From the NCBI GenBank assembly GCA_027600665.1, contig JADGJL010000011.1, positions 62,001 through 126,000 on the forward strand: DNA of 64,000 bases, read 5' to 3'. Both the position numbers and the translations under genes were made by a program. The stretch comes from Irineochytrium annulatum. Its lineage: Eukaryota; Chytridiomycota; Chytridiomycetes; Chytridiales; Chytridiaceae. Below the pieces are notes generated by a model. That model saw only the letters and a program-made list of their open reading frames with translations. It was not told where the DNA came from and ran no database searches. Positions within the stretch are counted from its first letter, which is position 1. Every line of letters starts with the position of its first letter. Below, piece after piece: positions 54,148-63,170 of this stretch.

Positions 54148-55053
54148 TTACCCTTCCTTCTGAATCTTGGAAGGGTTGTTGATTTTATAGGGAACCGGGT
54201 TACGTGTCAGCTTTTTCTTGATGATTTTGGCTTCAAACGTGATAACGTCTCCCACTTCGAGTTCTTGTTTCTTAACGGTGGCACTGTGGCTCGACCAGGC
54301 TTCCCCAACGTCAATGACGTCTGGCTCCGTGATGGTAACTGCTTCATAGATGATGACTTCATCGTCATTGTCAGAGAAGTGATTCGGCACAGTGGTGAAT
54401 TCTTTGACAACGGCGCTCATCTTCACTTTGCCTTCTGGCAGATCAATCTTAACGGTCTTGGCCTTGCTCGCTGTTTTGGTCTTGGGTTTGGCTTCACCGG
54501 ATGCCCCGGACTGAGGTCCAACATACGCTTCTACTAATCCATCCGGATCACCCTTCATCCCCGAGGAGAAATCATCGGTGTCCGTGTCGTCCGAATCATC
54601 CAGATTAGCCGGAATTTCATCCGGGTTAACCAGCATATCTTCTGGAGTTGGCGTAACATCAGCAGAGACTGGTGCGATTGTATCCGAAGTTGACGATTCT
54701 GTGCTGCGATCTGGCCCCGCAGTACTTACGCTTCTGGCGCTGTAACTGGACGCTTGCATTTCCTTTAGATACGACGGGTGAATGCAATGTTTTTGTCCAT
54801 TATCCAGTTGAATGACGGCTGCCATGTGATCAACATATCCAATGATGGTGCACGGCATATTTAATCCGTTTCCTTTATAATAGAACGTTTTGAGTTTGGT
54901 TGCTTTACCGGAAAGCAGGCCCCACTCCTGACATTTCTCAATCAGTTCATCTTCATTATCCAGCGTGATAAAATCCTGTGGTTCAATCATAAACGCGTAT
55001 GTCATATGGAATTTCCGCCCTTCCAATCCATTCTTCATGTTCATCGTTTCCAA
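54148..55053 (-). CDS. Hypothetical acidic linker protein
   Basis: Up to 301 residues, family not recognised, no membrane segment or signal peptide. The N-terminal domain (about 17-95) looks folded, with FYYKGNGLNMPCTIIGYVDH and AAVIQLDNGQKHCIHPSYLKEM, which resembles a small SH3-like barrel. A low-complexity Ser/Thr/Asp/Pro linker spans about 96-185. A Lys/Ala-rich patch is followed by a beta-rich C-terminal domain (VGDVITFEAKIIKKKLTRNPVPYKI). The start is uncertain: TTG 55053, ATG 55044 or ATG 55005 (MTYAFMIEP), the last having GGAAGGG upstream. Confidence 0.6.
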   Translation of the reverse strand: METMNMKNGLEGRKFHMTYAFMIEPQDFITLDNEDELIEKCQEWGLLSGKATKLKTFYYKGNGLNMPCTIIGYVDHMAAVIQLDNGQKHCIHPSYLKEMQASSYSARSVSTAGPDRSTESSTSDTIAPVSADVTPTPEDMLVNPDEIPANLDDSDDTDTDDFSSGMKGDPDGLVEAYVGPQSGASGEAKPKTKTASKAKTVKIDLPEGKVKMSAVVKEFTTVPNHFSDNDDEVIIYEAVTITEPDVIDVGEAWSSHSATVKKQELEVGDVITFEAKIIKKKLTRNPVPYKINNPSKIQKEG

Positions 55054-55228
55054 ATTACAACCAGTGTATCACAAATGAGCATTTTGCTTAAATCCAATCA
55101 CTGAAATCTGTACCTCAGAGACGAAGATTATCTACGCCTGCTCACAGAGGCCTATGCTATAATTTGATCAGAATGTAAGGTGGGAAGGTATAGCCTTGAT
55201 ATACATATTTCGTGAAGGGAAGATCTGT

Positions 55229-55768
55229 ATGGATAAAAAGGTAAATCATCAAGCCGTATGGCTTGCTATAGGTGTTGCCCTGGGAGTCAGCATTGGTACG
55301 GCTACACAGCAACTTGGACTTGGGATTGCTTTTGGCTTGGCGCTTGGCATTGTCATTGGTTCGGTGGTTAGCAAACGTGTGGGTTCGGACCAGGAAGATA
55401 TGCTCAGCGAACATGTTCGAGAATTGCACAAACCGGGTGATTGGCAAGAGGCCCTTCAACGCTCGCAGGATCATCCGGTTCTTATCCTGAAGCACAGCAC
55501 AACGTGTCCGATAAGTGCGAGAGCGTACAGAGAATTTATCGCGTTTGTAGGCACCAATGCGTCAGATCCCAAACATCCCATGGATTACCGCATCGTCAAA
55601 GTGATTGAAAATCGCTCTTTGTCCCGCCATATTGCGGAAGAGACAGAGATTCACCATGAGTCACCACAGGTGCTTCTGCTCGATCAGGGGCAAGTTGTTA
55701 AACATACATCCCATGGCAAAATCACGAAAAAGAGATTATTGCAGTGGGCACAGCATCCGTTTGGATAA
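55229..55768 (+). CDS. YtxJ-like bacilliredoxin domain with membrane anchor
   Basis: A 179-residue protein. Residues about 9-47 are a Gly/Ala-rich helical membrane segment (VWLAIGVALGVSIG, GIAFGLALGIVIGSVV). Residues about 70-179 are a YtxJ/BrxC-type thioredoxin fold with a single active-site Cys93 in STTCPIS and cis-Pro in SPQVLLLDQG. YtxJ proteins reduce bacillithiol-mixed disulfides and are normally about 108 residues and soluble. The fusion would tether the enzyme to the membrane. ATG 55229 follows GAAGGGAAG; earlier in-frame codons are discarded. Confidence 0.85.
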   Translation: MDKKVNHQAVWLAIGVALGVSIGTATQQLGLGIAFGLALGIVIGSVVSKRVGSDQEDMLSEHVRELHKPGDWQEALQRSQDHPVLILKHSTTCPISARAYREFIAFVGTNASDPKHPMDYRIVKVIENRSLSRHIAEETEIHHESPQVLLLDQGQVVKHTSHGKITKKRLLQWAQHPFG

Positions 55769-55781
55769 ATAGATACCCTTC

Positions 55782-55830
55782 AAAGACCCGTTCTTTTCAG
55801 CCCATAGCTGAGAAGTGCGGGTCTTTTTTT
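55782..55830 (+). terminator. Terminator before the kdp locus
   Basis: AAAGACCCG and CGGGTCTTT pair, with an inner TCAGC/GCTGA stem. The T run (55824-55830) overlaps the first KdpE-like box. Confidence 0.8.
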
Positions 55831-55878
55831 ACGCTTTTTTTACACCTGTGAAGGCAATTCTTTACCCCTTTTTTACAG
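55828..55878 (+). promoter_or_regulatory. Two KdpE-like boxes
   Basis: TTTACGCTTTTTTTACAC (55828-55845) and TTTACCCCTTTTTTACAG (55861-55878) are direct repeats of TTTAC spaced 11 bp within each box and 33 bp between boxes. The E. coli KdpE site has the form TTTATAC-T7-ACACC, so box 1 is very close to it. Another TTTAC is at 55895. Confidence 0.6.
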
Positions 55879-55943
55879 CGTTTCATATTACGATTTTACA
55901 TGTAGCAGGTGCAGAGAACGGTAGAGAGAGGGAGGGAGGGCGC

Positions 55944-56030
55944 ATGGTGAATGATGCCACGATGATTGGATTGGTTGTGCTGCTGTTTGCGGTGTTCTGG
56001 GGATTTGTGAAATTCTGTGAAAAGGCTTGA
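55944..56030 (+). CDS. 28-residue membrane peptide at the head of the kdp operon
   Basis: A small gene with GGGAGGG just before its ATG. The product is one hydrophobic helix (MIGLVVLLFAVFWGFVKFC) preceded by MVNDAT and ended by EKA. It stands 19 bp before kdpF. The short length, single helix and WGFVxxC ending recall small peptides I believe occur before kdpF in other bacteria, though I cannot confirm this. A role as an extra Kdp subunit is inference. Confidence 0.6.
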   Translation: MVNDATMIGLVVLLFAVFWGFVKFCEKA

Positions 56031-56049
56031 GGGTAGAGGGGGGAACGGA

Positions 56050-56127
56050 ATGATTGCCATCGGCATAATTGTGCTCGCACTGGTGATGTATCTCGGTTAT
56101 GTGCTGGTGAAGCCAGAGAAATTCTGA
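56050..56127 (+). CDS. kdpF: KdpF, potassium-transporting ATPase small subunit
   Basis: A 25-residue single-helix peptide, MIAIGIIVLALVMYLGYVLV followed by KPEKF, the classic KdpF ending. KdpF stabilises the KdpABC complex. AGAGGGGGG precedes the ATG and kdpA begins 58 bp later. Confidence 0.9.
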   Translation: MIAIGIIVLALVMYLGYVLVKPEKF

Positions 56128-56185
56128 TGCTGACACTGTACGTAATGCGGAACAAGGGAACGTCGAATAGGGAGGAAATGCGGAT

Positions 56186-57865
56186 ATGGGTATCGGTGTA
56201 GTGCAAGTAGCGGTAACGCTGCTGATCATCCTGCTGCTGGTGAAGCCGGTGGGAAAATATGTAGTAAACGTGTTCGATGGACAGCGAACGGGAATGGATC
56301 AGTTTTTTGGCCGGCCGGAGCGATTGCTCTATCGCGTGATGGGGGTACGGGAGAATGAGTCCATGGGGTGGAAAAAGTACCTCACGGCCGTTCTCCTCTC
56401 CAACTTCGTAATGTTGGTGTTGATGTTTCTAGTACTGCGACTGCAAAAATATTTACCGCTCAATCCGGATGGGATTGACAATATGCCAGCGGCGCAGGCA
56501 TTTAATACAGCCGTTTCGTTCATGACCAATACGAACTGGCAGTCTTATACGGGCGAGAACGCCCTGTCGTACCTGTCACAGATGCTGGCCGTGACATTCC
56601 CGATGTTTACGTCGGCAGCGACGGGATTCGCGGTAGCCATTGCGTTCATTCGCGGGCTGGTAGGCCGCCGGGATGAACTGGGGAACTTTTACGTCGACCT
56701 TGTACGGTCGATTACACGTATTTTTTTACCGCTGAGCTTCATCGTGGCCCTGTTCCTCGTGTTCCAGGGTGTGCCTCAGACGCTTGCGGGAGCGGTGAAC
56801 GCCACCACGCTGGAAGGCGCCCAGCAGACGATTACACGTGGACTGGTCGCCTCACTGGAGTCGATCAAACACATTGGCACCAACGGTGGTGGCTGGTTTG
56901 GAACCAATGCTGCGCATCCCTTCGAGAATCCAACGGCCCTGAGCAATTTGGTGCATATCGTCTGCATGATGCTGTTGCCAACTGCGTTAGTCTACGCCTT
57001 CGGCTTGATGGTCAATAACCGGAAGCAGGGTTGGGCCTTGTTCGCAGCAATGAGTTTTCTTTTCCTTGTGATGTTGACCACGGTATTTGTCTCCGAATAT
57101 CGCGGTGTGCCTGCGCTGGATGCAGCAGGTCTGCAGGGCAATATGGAAGGGAAAGAGGTCAGGTTCGGCATACCCGAGTCTGCTTTATTTACGGCAGTAA
57201 CGACAGCGGCTACTACAGGTTCAGTCAACAATATGCACGAATCGCTTACCCCGCTTGGAGGTCTGGTGTCACTCGCCCAGATGATGCTTAATAACGTGTT
57301 TGGCGGCAAAGGGGTAGGGCTGATCAACGGACTGTTGTACGTGATTCTAGCTGTGTTTATCTGTGGATTAATGGTGGGGCGTACACCGGAGTTCCTAGGC
57401 AAAAAAATCGAGGGCAAAGAAGTGAAACTCGCATCCATCGCCTTGCTCATTCATCCTTTGATTATTCTTGCGCCAACGGCACTCGCACTTATGCGGCCTG
57501 AAGCTATTGCGTCCATCTCGAACGGGGGCATGCATGGCCTGACCGAAGTTCTCTATGCTTTTGCCTCGGGTGCAGCCAATAATGGATCGGCCTTTGCCGG
57601 ACTGAATGCCAATACAGACTTTTACAACATCGCGATTGGTATCGTTATGTTGCTGGGAAGGTACGTTTCGATGATCGCCATGCTCGCTATCGCGGGTTCA
57701 CTTGCTGTGAAACGGGTTGTACCTGTAACCACAGGTACCTTGCGGACACACACACCTCTCTTTGCTGGCATTCTGGTTATGATGATCGTTGTTGTCGGCG
57801 CACTTACGTTCTTCCCTTCGCTTGCTCTTGGACCGATTGCAGAGCATCTGGCGATGATTCAATGA
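56186..57865 (+). CDS. kdpA: KdpA, potassium-binding channel subunit
   Basis: A 559-residue membrane protein with about ten helices and four pore-loop repeats. It shows NTAVSFMTNTNWQSYTGE, the second filter region HIGTNGGGWFGTNAAHPFENP, TTAATTGSVNNMHESLTPLGG and FASGAANNGSAFAGL. KdpA selects and binds K+ and passes it on through KdpB in the high-affinity Kdp pump. GGGAGGA precedes the ATG. Length is normal for the family. Confidence 0.96.
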   Translation: MGIGVVQVAVTLLIILLLVKPVGKYVVNVFDGQRTGMDQFFGRPERLLYRVMGVRENESMGWKKYLTAVLLSNFVMLVLMFLVLRLQKYLPLNPDGIDNMPAAQAFNTAVSFMTNTNWQSYTGENALSYLSQMLAVTFPMFTSAATGFAVAIAFIRGLVGRRDELGNFYVDLVRSITRIFLPLSFIVALFLVFQGVPQTLAGAVNATTLEGAQQTITRGLVASLESIKHIGTNGGGWFGTNAAHPFENPTALSNLVHIVCMMLLPTALVYAFGLMVNNRKQGWALFAAMSFLFLVMLTTVFVSEYRGVPALDAAGLQGNMEGKEVRFGIPESALFTAVTTAATTGSVNNMHESLTPLGGLVSLAQMMLNNVFGGKGVGLINGLLYVILAVFICGLMVGRTPEFLGKKIEGKEVKLASIALLIHPLIILAPTALALMRPEAIASISNGGMHGLTEVLYAFASGAANNGSAFAGLNANTDFYNIAIGIVMLLGRYVSMIAMLAIAGSLAVKRVVPVTTGTLRTHTPLFAGILVMMIVVVGALTFFPSLALGPIAEHLAMIQ

Positions 57866-57932
57866 GGGATGTGACAGGGGGACTACAGAGGAATTGGTGT
57901 AAGGACGTAATGTATGGAGGTGGCAATGTACG

Positions 57933-60074
57933 ATGAATGCAGTCGAACGAAAGAAGGAACAGACGATGCAACACATGGATACAGAAATGTTTAGAACGAA
58001 GGGCAATGAGCCGGATAACAATCGCGGTCATATTCAACATGATCCCGGATCGAAACGGTCGTTAAGCAAAGATATGATACTTCAGGCTTCACGGGATGCG
58101 TTCAAGAAGCTTAATCCAGTGGTCATGATCAAAAACCCGGTTATGTTCATTGTCGAGGTAGGTACATTCATTACGCTCTTGTTATGCATCAATCCCGATC
58201 TGTTCACCGCATCCGAAGCGGGGCGCGGTTACAATATCGCCGTATTTTCCATTTTGCTGTTCACACTGCTGTTCGCCAACTTCGCGGAGGCACTAGCTGA
58301 AGGTAGAGGTAAAGCGCAGGCGGATACGTTACGCAAGACGAAGTCGGACACCATGGCCAATCTGGTACAGAAGGATGGAACCATCCGACACGTGTTTTCG
58401 ACCCAATTGAAAAAAGGAGATATGGTACGTGTGGAAGTTGGTGAACTGATCCCGACGGACGGTGAGATTATGGAGGGCTTGGCCTCTATTGATGAATCGG
58501 CTATTACGGGAGAATCTGCCCCGGTTATCAAGGAAGCAGGAGGCGATTTCTCTTCGGTTACCGGAGGTACTCGCGTCGTATCGGATTACATCGTCATGCG
58601 TGTTCAGACCGATCCGGGGGAGTCATTCCTTGACCGGATGATCTCTCTGGTTGAGGGTGCACAGCGCCAGAAAACACCTAATGAAATCGCGCTGACAACC
58701 CTGCTCGCCGTATTAACCCTGATCTTTCTGATCGTCATTCTGACAATGGTTCCGATGGCGAATTACTTGGGTATTCGACTGGATCTGGCGACCCTGATCG
58801 CATTGCTCGTCTGCTTGATCCCCACCACCATTGGTGGATTACTGTCTGCTATTGGTATTGCCGGTATGGACCGTGTTACGCAGTTCAATGTGCTCGCCAT
58901 GTCGGGTAAAGCGGTGGAAGCAGCCGGGGATATCGACACATTGATTCTGGACAAAACGGGGACGATCACATACGGAAACCGCATGGCATCTGAGTTTATT
59001 CCCGTTCAGGGCATTACTTCGTCAGAGATGACGCAAGCTGCTTTACAGGCTTCTGTGCGAGATGAGACCCCGGAAGGGCGTTCTGTTGTAGAACTGGCAG
59101 GCAAACAAGGCCAAAGCTGGCCTGAGACGGAGTATGCACATGCAGAAAATGTGGAATTCACGGCAGAGACCCGGATGTCCGGTCTCAATCTGAGTAGCGG
59201 AATGAAGATCCGCAAAGGTGCGGTGGATGCGATCAAAAGATATATTGCTTCCGAAGGAGGCCGTATACCGGGGGATCTGGATGAGATCGCAAATCGAATT
59301 GCAAAGGCTGGGGGTACGCCGCTTGCTGTAGCTATCGATGAACATATCTACGGTGTGATCTATCTGAAAGACACTGTGAAGCCAGGGCTGAAAGAGAAGT
59401 TCGCTGAGATGCGCGCCATGGGCATCAAGACCATTATGTGTACAGGCGACAATCCGCTCACCGCAGCGACCATCGCGCTAGAAGCGGGCGTGGATGATTT
59501 TATTGCCGAAGCGAAGCCCGAGGATAAGATTGCGGCGATCAAAAAAGAGCAGCAGGAGGGCAAACTCGTCGCCATGACGGGCGACGGTACCAACGATGCT
59601 CCTGCTCTGGCGCAGGCCGATGTGGGCCTGGCGATGAATTCGGGCACCATGGCGGCCAAGGAAGCGGCCAACATGATTGACTTGGACTCTGACCCGACCA
59701 AGCTATTGTCGGTCGTCTCCATTGGCAAGCAGCTGCTGATTACACGCGGTGCGCTCACAACCTTTTCGATATCCAATGATATCGCGAAATATTTTGCCAT
59801 CATCCCAGCCATGTTTATTCTCGCCATGCCGCAGCTTCAGGCACTGAATATTATGAATCTGGCTTCACCGCAGTCTGCGATCCTGTCGGCGCTCATCTTC
59901 AACGCCATTATCATCCCGCTACTCATTCCTATCGCAATGAGAGGGGTCAAGTATCGGGCGATGTCAGCGGAACGGCTGCTTGGTCGCAATGTGTTCATCT
60001 ATGGTGTAGGTGGTGTGATTGTACCTTTTATCGGCATTAAGCTCATTGATATGGTTCTGTCGGGGATTCTTTGA
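57933..60074 (+). CDS. kdpB: KdpB, P-type ATPase subunit
   Basis: A 713-residue catalytic subunit with phosphorylation site Asp340 in [11 protein letters not shown]. Other landmarks are [41 protein letters not shown] and [25 protein letters not shown]. It has a somewhat long charged N-terminal stretch (about 45 residues before [14 protein letters not shown]). GGAGGTGG lies upstream of ATG 57933; later in-frame ATGs (57966, 57975) are possible. It follows kdpA by 67 bp. Confidence 0.95.
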   Translation: MNAVERKKEQTMQHMDTEMFRTKGNEPDNNRGHIQHDPGSKRSLSKDMILQASRDAFKKLNPVVMIKNPVMFIVEVGTFITLLLCINPDLFTASEAGRGYNIAVFSILLFTLLFANFAEALAEGRGKAQADTLRKTKSDTMANLVQKDGTIRHVFSTQLKKGDMVRVEVGELIPTDGEIMEGLASIDESAITGESAPVIKEAGGDFSSVTGGTRVVSDYIVMRVQTDPGESFLDRMISLVEGAQRQKTPNEIALTTLLAVLTLIFLIVILTMVPMANYLGIRLDLATLIALLVCLIPTTIGGLLSAIGIAGMDRVTQFNVLAMSGKAVEAAGDIDTLILDKTGTITYGNRMASEFIPVQGITSSEMTQAALQASVRDETPEGRSVVELAGKQGQSWPETEYAHAENVEFTAETRMSGLNLSSGMKIRKGAVDAIKRYIASEGGRIPGDLDEIANRIAKAGGTPLAVAIDEHIYGVIYLKDTVKPGLKEKFAEMRAMGIKTIMCTGDNPLTAATIALEAGVDDFIAEAKPEDKIAAIKKEQQEGKLVAMTGDGTNDAPALAQADVGLAMNSGTMAAKEAANMIDLDSDPTKLLSVVSIGKQLLITRGALTTFSISNDIAKYFAIIPAMFILAMPQLQALNIMNLASPQSAILSALIFNAIIIPLLIPIAMRGVKYRAMSAERLLGRNVFIYGVGGVIVPFIGIKLIDMVLSGIL

Positions 60075-60173
60075 GAAAACGATGTGATCTTGAAACCCTG
60101 AACTAAAGAGTGATACACCGCAACGCTTATCAACATTATTCTTTTATCCTAATGAATTCAGGAAGTGATTTGT

Positions 60174-60734
60174 ATGAACATGTTCTTACCCGCCGTACGG
60201 CTATCCGTCGTGCTGATGGTGATCTGCGGTCTAATCTACCCGCTTGTAACGACTGGCGTAGCCCAACTTCTCTTCCCTGCGCAGGCGAATGGCAGTCTGA
60301 TTACGCAAAATGAGAAAATTATCGGCTCGTCACTGCTGGCGCAGGAAATCCAATCGCCGGGGCTGTTCCAGCCCCGGGCATCGAATGCCGGTTATGACCC
60401 AACGGCTTCAGCCGGTTCGAATCGTGCCGTAGCTTCAGAGGAGTATATTAGCGAGATGAAGGAAAAGATGGCTAAGCTTCAGCAGGAAAACCCCGGATTA
60501 AAGCAAATTCCTGCTGATCTCGTGACGGTTTCAGGCTCTGGACTTGATCCGGATCTCTCTCCCGAAGCCGCTGAGGCACAGATCCCGCGTATTAGCGAAG
60601 CTACTGGGCTTAGTGAACAGCAGCTTGTACAACTTGTACATGAGTATACGGAAGGCCGTCAGATGGGTATATTTGGGGAACCTCGTGTGAATGTAACGGC
60701 TCTGAATCTGGCGCTGACAGCCGAACTGAACTAA
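60174..60734 (+). CDS. kdpC: KdpC, potassium-transporting ATPase subunit C
   Basis: A 186-residue subunit with one N-terminal helix (AVRLSVVLMVICGLIYPLVT). The exported domain has LLAQEIQSPGLFQPRASNAGYDP, TVSGSGLDPDLSPEAAEAQIPRI and FGEPRVNVTALNLAL. KdpC assists K+ transport and nucleotide affinity. AGGAAG precedes ATG 60174; the in-frame GTG at 60165 overlaps that site. Residue count is normal. Confidence 0.95.
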   Translation: MNMFLPAVRLSVVLMVICGLIYPLVTTGVAQLLFPAQANGSLITQNEKIIGSSLLAQEIQSPGLFQPRASNAGYDPTASAGSNRAVASEEYISEMKEKMAKLQQENPGLKQIPADLVTVSGSGLDPDLSPEAAEAQIPRISEATGLSEQQLVQLVHEYTEGRQMGIFGEPRVNVTALNLALTAELN

Positions 60735-60753
60735 CGAGTTAACATATTAGCCT

Positions 60754-60792
60754 GCTCACGACATATCGTGAGGGGCTTTCTCCGTTTTTTTT
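60754..60792 (+). terminator. Hairpin between kdpC and kdpD
   Basis: CTCACGACATATCGTGAG is a perfect 7-bp stem. A run of eight T follows 14 nt later, so this is a weak terminator or attenuator. Confidence 0.5.
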
Positions 60793-60826
60793 AATCCTAT
60801 TATAAAGGGAAGGGGAAGAGAGACGG

Positions 60827-63166
60827 ATGGAAGACAGCTTCAAGCGCAAGTCACCGGAAGAGATGCTGAAGATGATTAAGAAGCTGCAGCAGGGTACGCT
60901 CAAAATCTACATCGGCCCCGTCAGCGGATCGGGCAAAACGTATCACATGTTACGTGAAGGAAATGCGTTGCGCGACCAGGGCGTTGATGTGGTCATCTGT
61001 GCCGTATCGACGATGCGCAGACCGGAAACGGTAGAGCAGCTTGGCACACTCGAACGGATTCCAAGCATTCACTGGTTGCGCCAGAGTGATGATGCAGAGA
61101 TGAAGGATCTGAACTTGGATGCACTCCTGGGGCGTAATCCGGAGGTGGTGCTGGTGGATGGTTTGGCACATCACAACCGGGAAGGCGCCCGACATGCTAC
61201 CCGGCTGGAGGACATTCAATTCTTGCTCCGACACAATATCAGTGTCATGACAACGGTGAATGTGTATGAGTTGGAGGGTTATACCGAGCTGGCACGGCAG
61301 CTCACAGGTATCGCAGCAGAACATACCGTACCCGCGGATACACTGGAACTTGCGGATGAGGTCAAGCTGATTGACGTCACGCCGGAAACGATACTGAGCC
61401 GTCTGGCAGAAGGTCACTTGAAGGGGCGTGAGGGAGAAGCTGTATTTCGTCAAGGCAATCTGGGTATTCTGCGCGAATTGGCCCTGAGATTGGTTGCAGA
61501 AGGGGTGAATGAATCCCTGCGTGAGCATCGGGAGGAGATGGGAATTACGGTGACAACAGGCATCGCGGAACGGATTCTGGTGTCCACGCAATATCATTGG
61601 AATGGTTCGATCTATATCCGGCGGGGACAACAGATTGCCAAACGACTGAATGGTGATCTGTGCGCCGTGGTTTTTCGGAATATGAAGCAGCCATTAACCA
61701 AAGAGGCAACCGTATTTCGGCGGAATATGATCAAGCTGGTGGAGAAGTTTGGCGGCCATATGGAGGAGCTGTCTGTATTACACCGTCGGAACATCCCGTC
61801 TACACTGGCACGTTACGCAATGGAGCATCAGATTACCCGGATTGTGATGGGACATTCCCGGCGTACGCGCTGGCAGGAACTGTGGCAAGGGTCCGTTGTT
61901 AATTCGCTGCTACGCAGATTACGTGGTGTGGATCTGTTTCTGGTTGCTGATCGAGCGGCCCGGGAGGGTGAACGTGTGGTCCCGGCCAAAGTAAACGAAG
62001 TGGAGTCACTGACATACCGCAGACTAAGTGAGCAGGAGATGAAGGAACAGATTGGCCAGATCCAGCGGGGTACATTCAAAATATATATCGGAGCCGCACC
62101 CGGTGTAGGCAAAACCTACATGATGCTGCGGGAAGGCAATGATTTGCTCCGTAAGGGCATCGATGTGCGGATTGGCTTGTTGGAGACACATGGACGGGCG
62201 GAAACCGTGGAGCAGATAGGTCATTTATCTGTGATCCCTCGCGTGCAGCGAATTTATCAGGAAACTCGTCTGGAAGAGATGGACACAGAGGCCATTCTGC
62301 ATCTTTGCCCAGAAGTGGTGCTTGTGGATGAACTGGCACATACGAATATACCCGGGAGTGTCCTGCAAAAGCGTTATGAAGATGTCCTGCTCCTGCTGAA
62401 TGCAGGCATCTCGGTGATTACCACAATGAACGTACAGCATCTCGAAAGTCTAAATGATGCCGTTGAACATATTACAGGTGTTCGTGTCCGCGAGACCGTA
62501 CCCGATCGGATCATTCAGATGGCGGATGAGGTGCAGCTGATTGATGTGGCGCCCCAGGCCTTGCGGCAGCGCATGAGGGAGGGTAAAATCTATGCAACTG
62601 CCAAGGTCGAGCAAGCCCTTGCGAATTTCTTCAAAATCGGTAATTTGATTGCTTTGCGAGAACTTGCCCTGCGCGAACTGGCGGACGATGTCGATGAACG
62701 GCTTGAAACACAACAAGCTAAAATTGCACTTCGAGGACCTTGGCGCAGACAGGAAGCGGTCTTTGTATGTGTAAGCAGTGATCATCATGCCGAGCGGCTG
62801 ATCCGGCGTGGATTCCGCATGGCTTTCCGTCTAAAAGCCATCTGGCACGTACATCATATCCACATCGGTGAATCCATGAGTGCCGAAGTGAAGTGCCATC
62901 TGGACGCGTTGGAGCAACTGACGATTCGGCTTGGCGGTCAATTTCATATCCATCACAGTCCAAGGTTGCGCGAAGTACCTGAGATTTTGGCAAGAAAGGC
63001 ATCGGAGGCGAGAGCAACCCAGTTGGTAGTCGGGCAGGCAAGACGGGTGTGGTGGCTGAATGGCTACCGCGGCTCAGGTTCGGTGGTCAACCGACTTGTA
63101 CGGTTGTCGCGGCATCTGGATGTATTAATCGTTGCAGATTACGATGAGGAACGGAGCGGGATGTGA
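60827..63166 (+). CDS. kdpD: KdpD-N/USP protein with two tandem units
   Basis: A 779-residue soluble protein made of two successive KdpD N-terminal-plus-USP units (about 1-380 and 400-779) and no transmembrane or kinase part. Unit 2 is canonical: Walker A GAAPGVGKT at 422-430, LVDELAHTN and TTMNVQHLESLND. Unit 1 has kept Walker A-like GPVSGSGKT (30-38), but LVDELAHTN has become LVDGLAHHN and the Met-Asn-Val-Gln-His motif has become VNVYELEG. In E. coli KdpD this region sits before the DUF4118 and kinase parts in one chain. Here the next gene carries those parts. It probably senses K+ status, perhaps c-di-AMP through the USP fold (inference). Confidence 0.88.
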   Translation: MEDSFKRKSPEEMLKMIKKLQQGTLKIYIGPVSGSGKTYHMLREGNALRDQGVDVVICAVSTMRRPETVEQLGTLERIPSIHWLRQSDDAEMKDLNLDALLGRNPEVVLVDGLAHHNREGARHATRLEDIQFLLRHNISVMTTVNVYELEGYTELARQLTGIAAEHTVPADTLELADEVKLIDVTPETILSRLAEGHLKGREGEAVFRQGNLGILRELALRLVAEGVNESLREHREEMGITVTTGIAERILVSTQYHWNGSIYIRRGQQIAKRLNGDLCAVVFRNMKQPLTKEATVFRRNMIKLVEKFGGHMEELSVLHRRNIPSTLARYAMEHQITRIVMGHSRRTRWQELWQGSVVNSLLRRLRGVDLFLVADRAAREGERVVPAKVNEVESLTYRRLSEQEMKEQIGQIQRGTFKIYIGAAPGVGKTYMMLREGNDLLRKGIDVRIGLLETHGRAETVEQIGHLSVIPRVQRIYQETRLEEMDTEAILHLCPEVVLVDELAHTNIPGSVLQKRYEDVLLLLNAGISVITTMNVQHLESLNDAVEHITGVRVRETVPDRIIQMADEVQLIDVAPQALRQRMREGKIYATAKVEQALANFFKIGNLIALRELALRELADDVDERLETQQAKIALRGPWRRQEAVFVCVSSDHHAERLIRRGFRMAFRLKAIWHVHHIHIGESMSAEVKCHLDALEQLTIRLGGQFHIHHSPRLREVPEILARKASEARATQLVVGQARRVWWLNGYRGSGSVVNRLVRLSRHLDVLIVADYDEERSGM

Positions 63167-63170
63167 ATAG

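Noticed and set aside
55831..55943. c-di-AMP (ydaO-type) riboswitch upstream of kdp
   Set aside because: The spacer is only about 110 bp and holds KdpE-like repeats; there is no room for or sign of the riboswitch fold.
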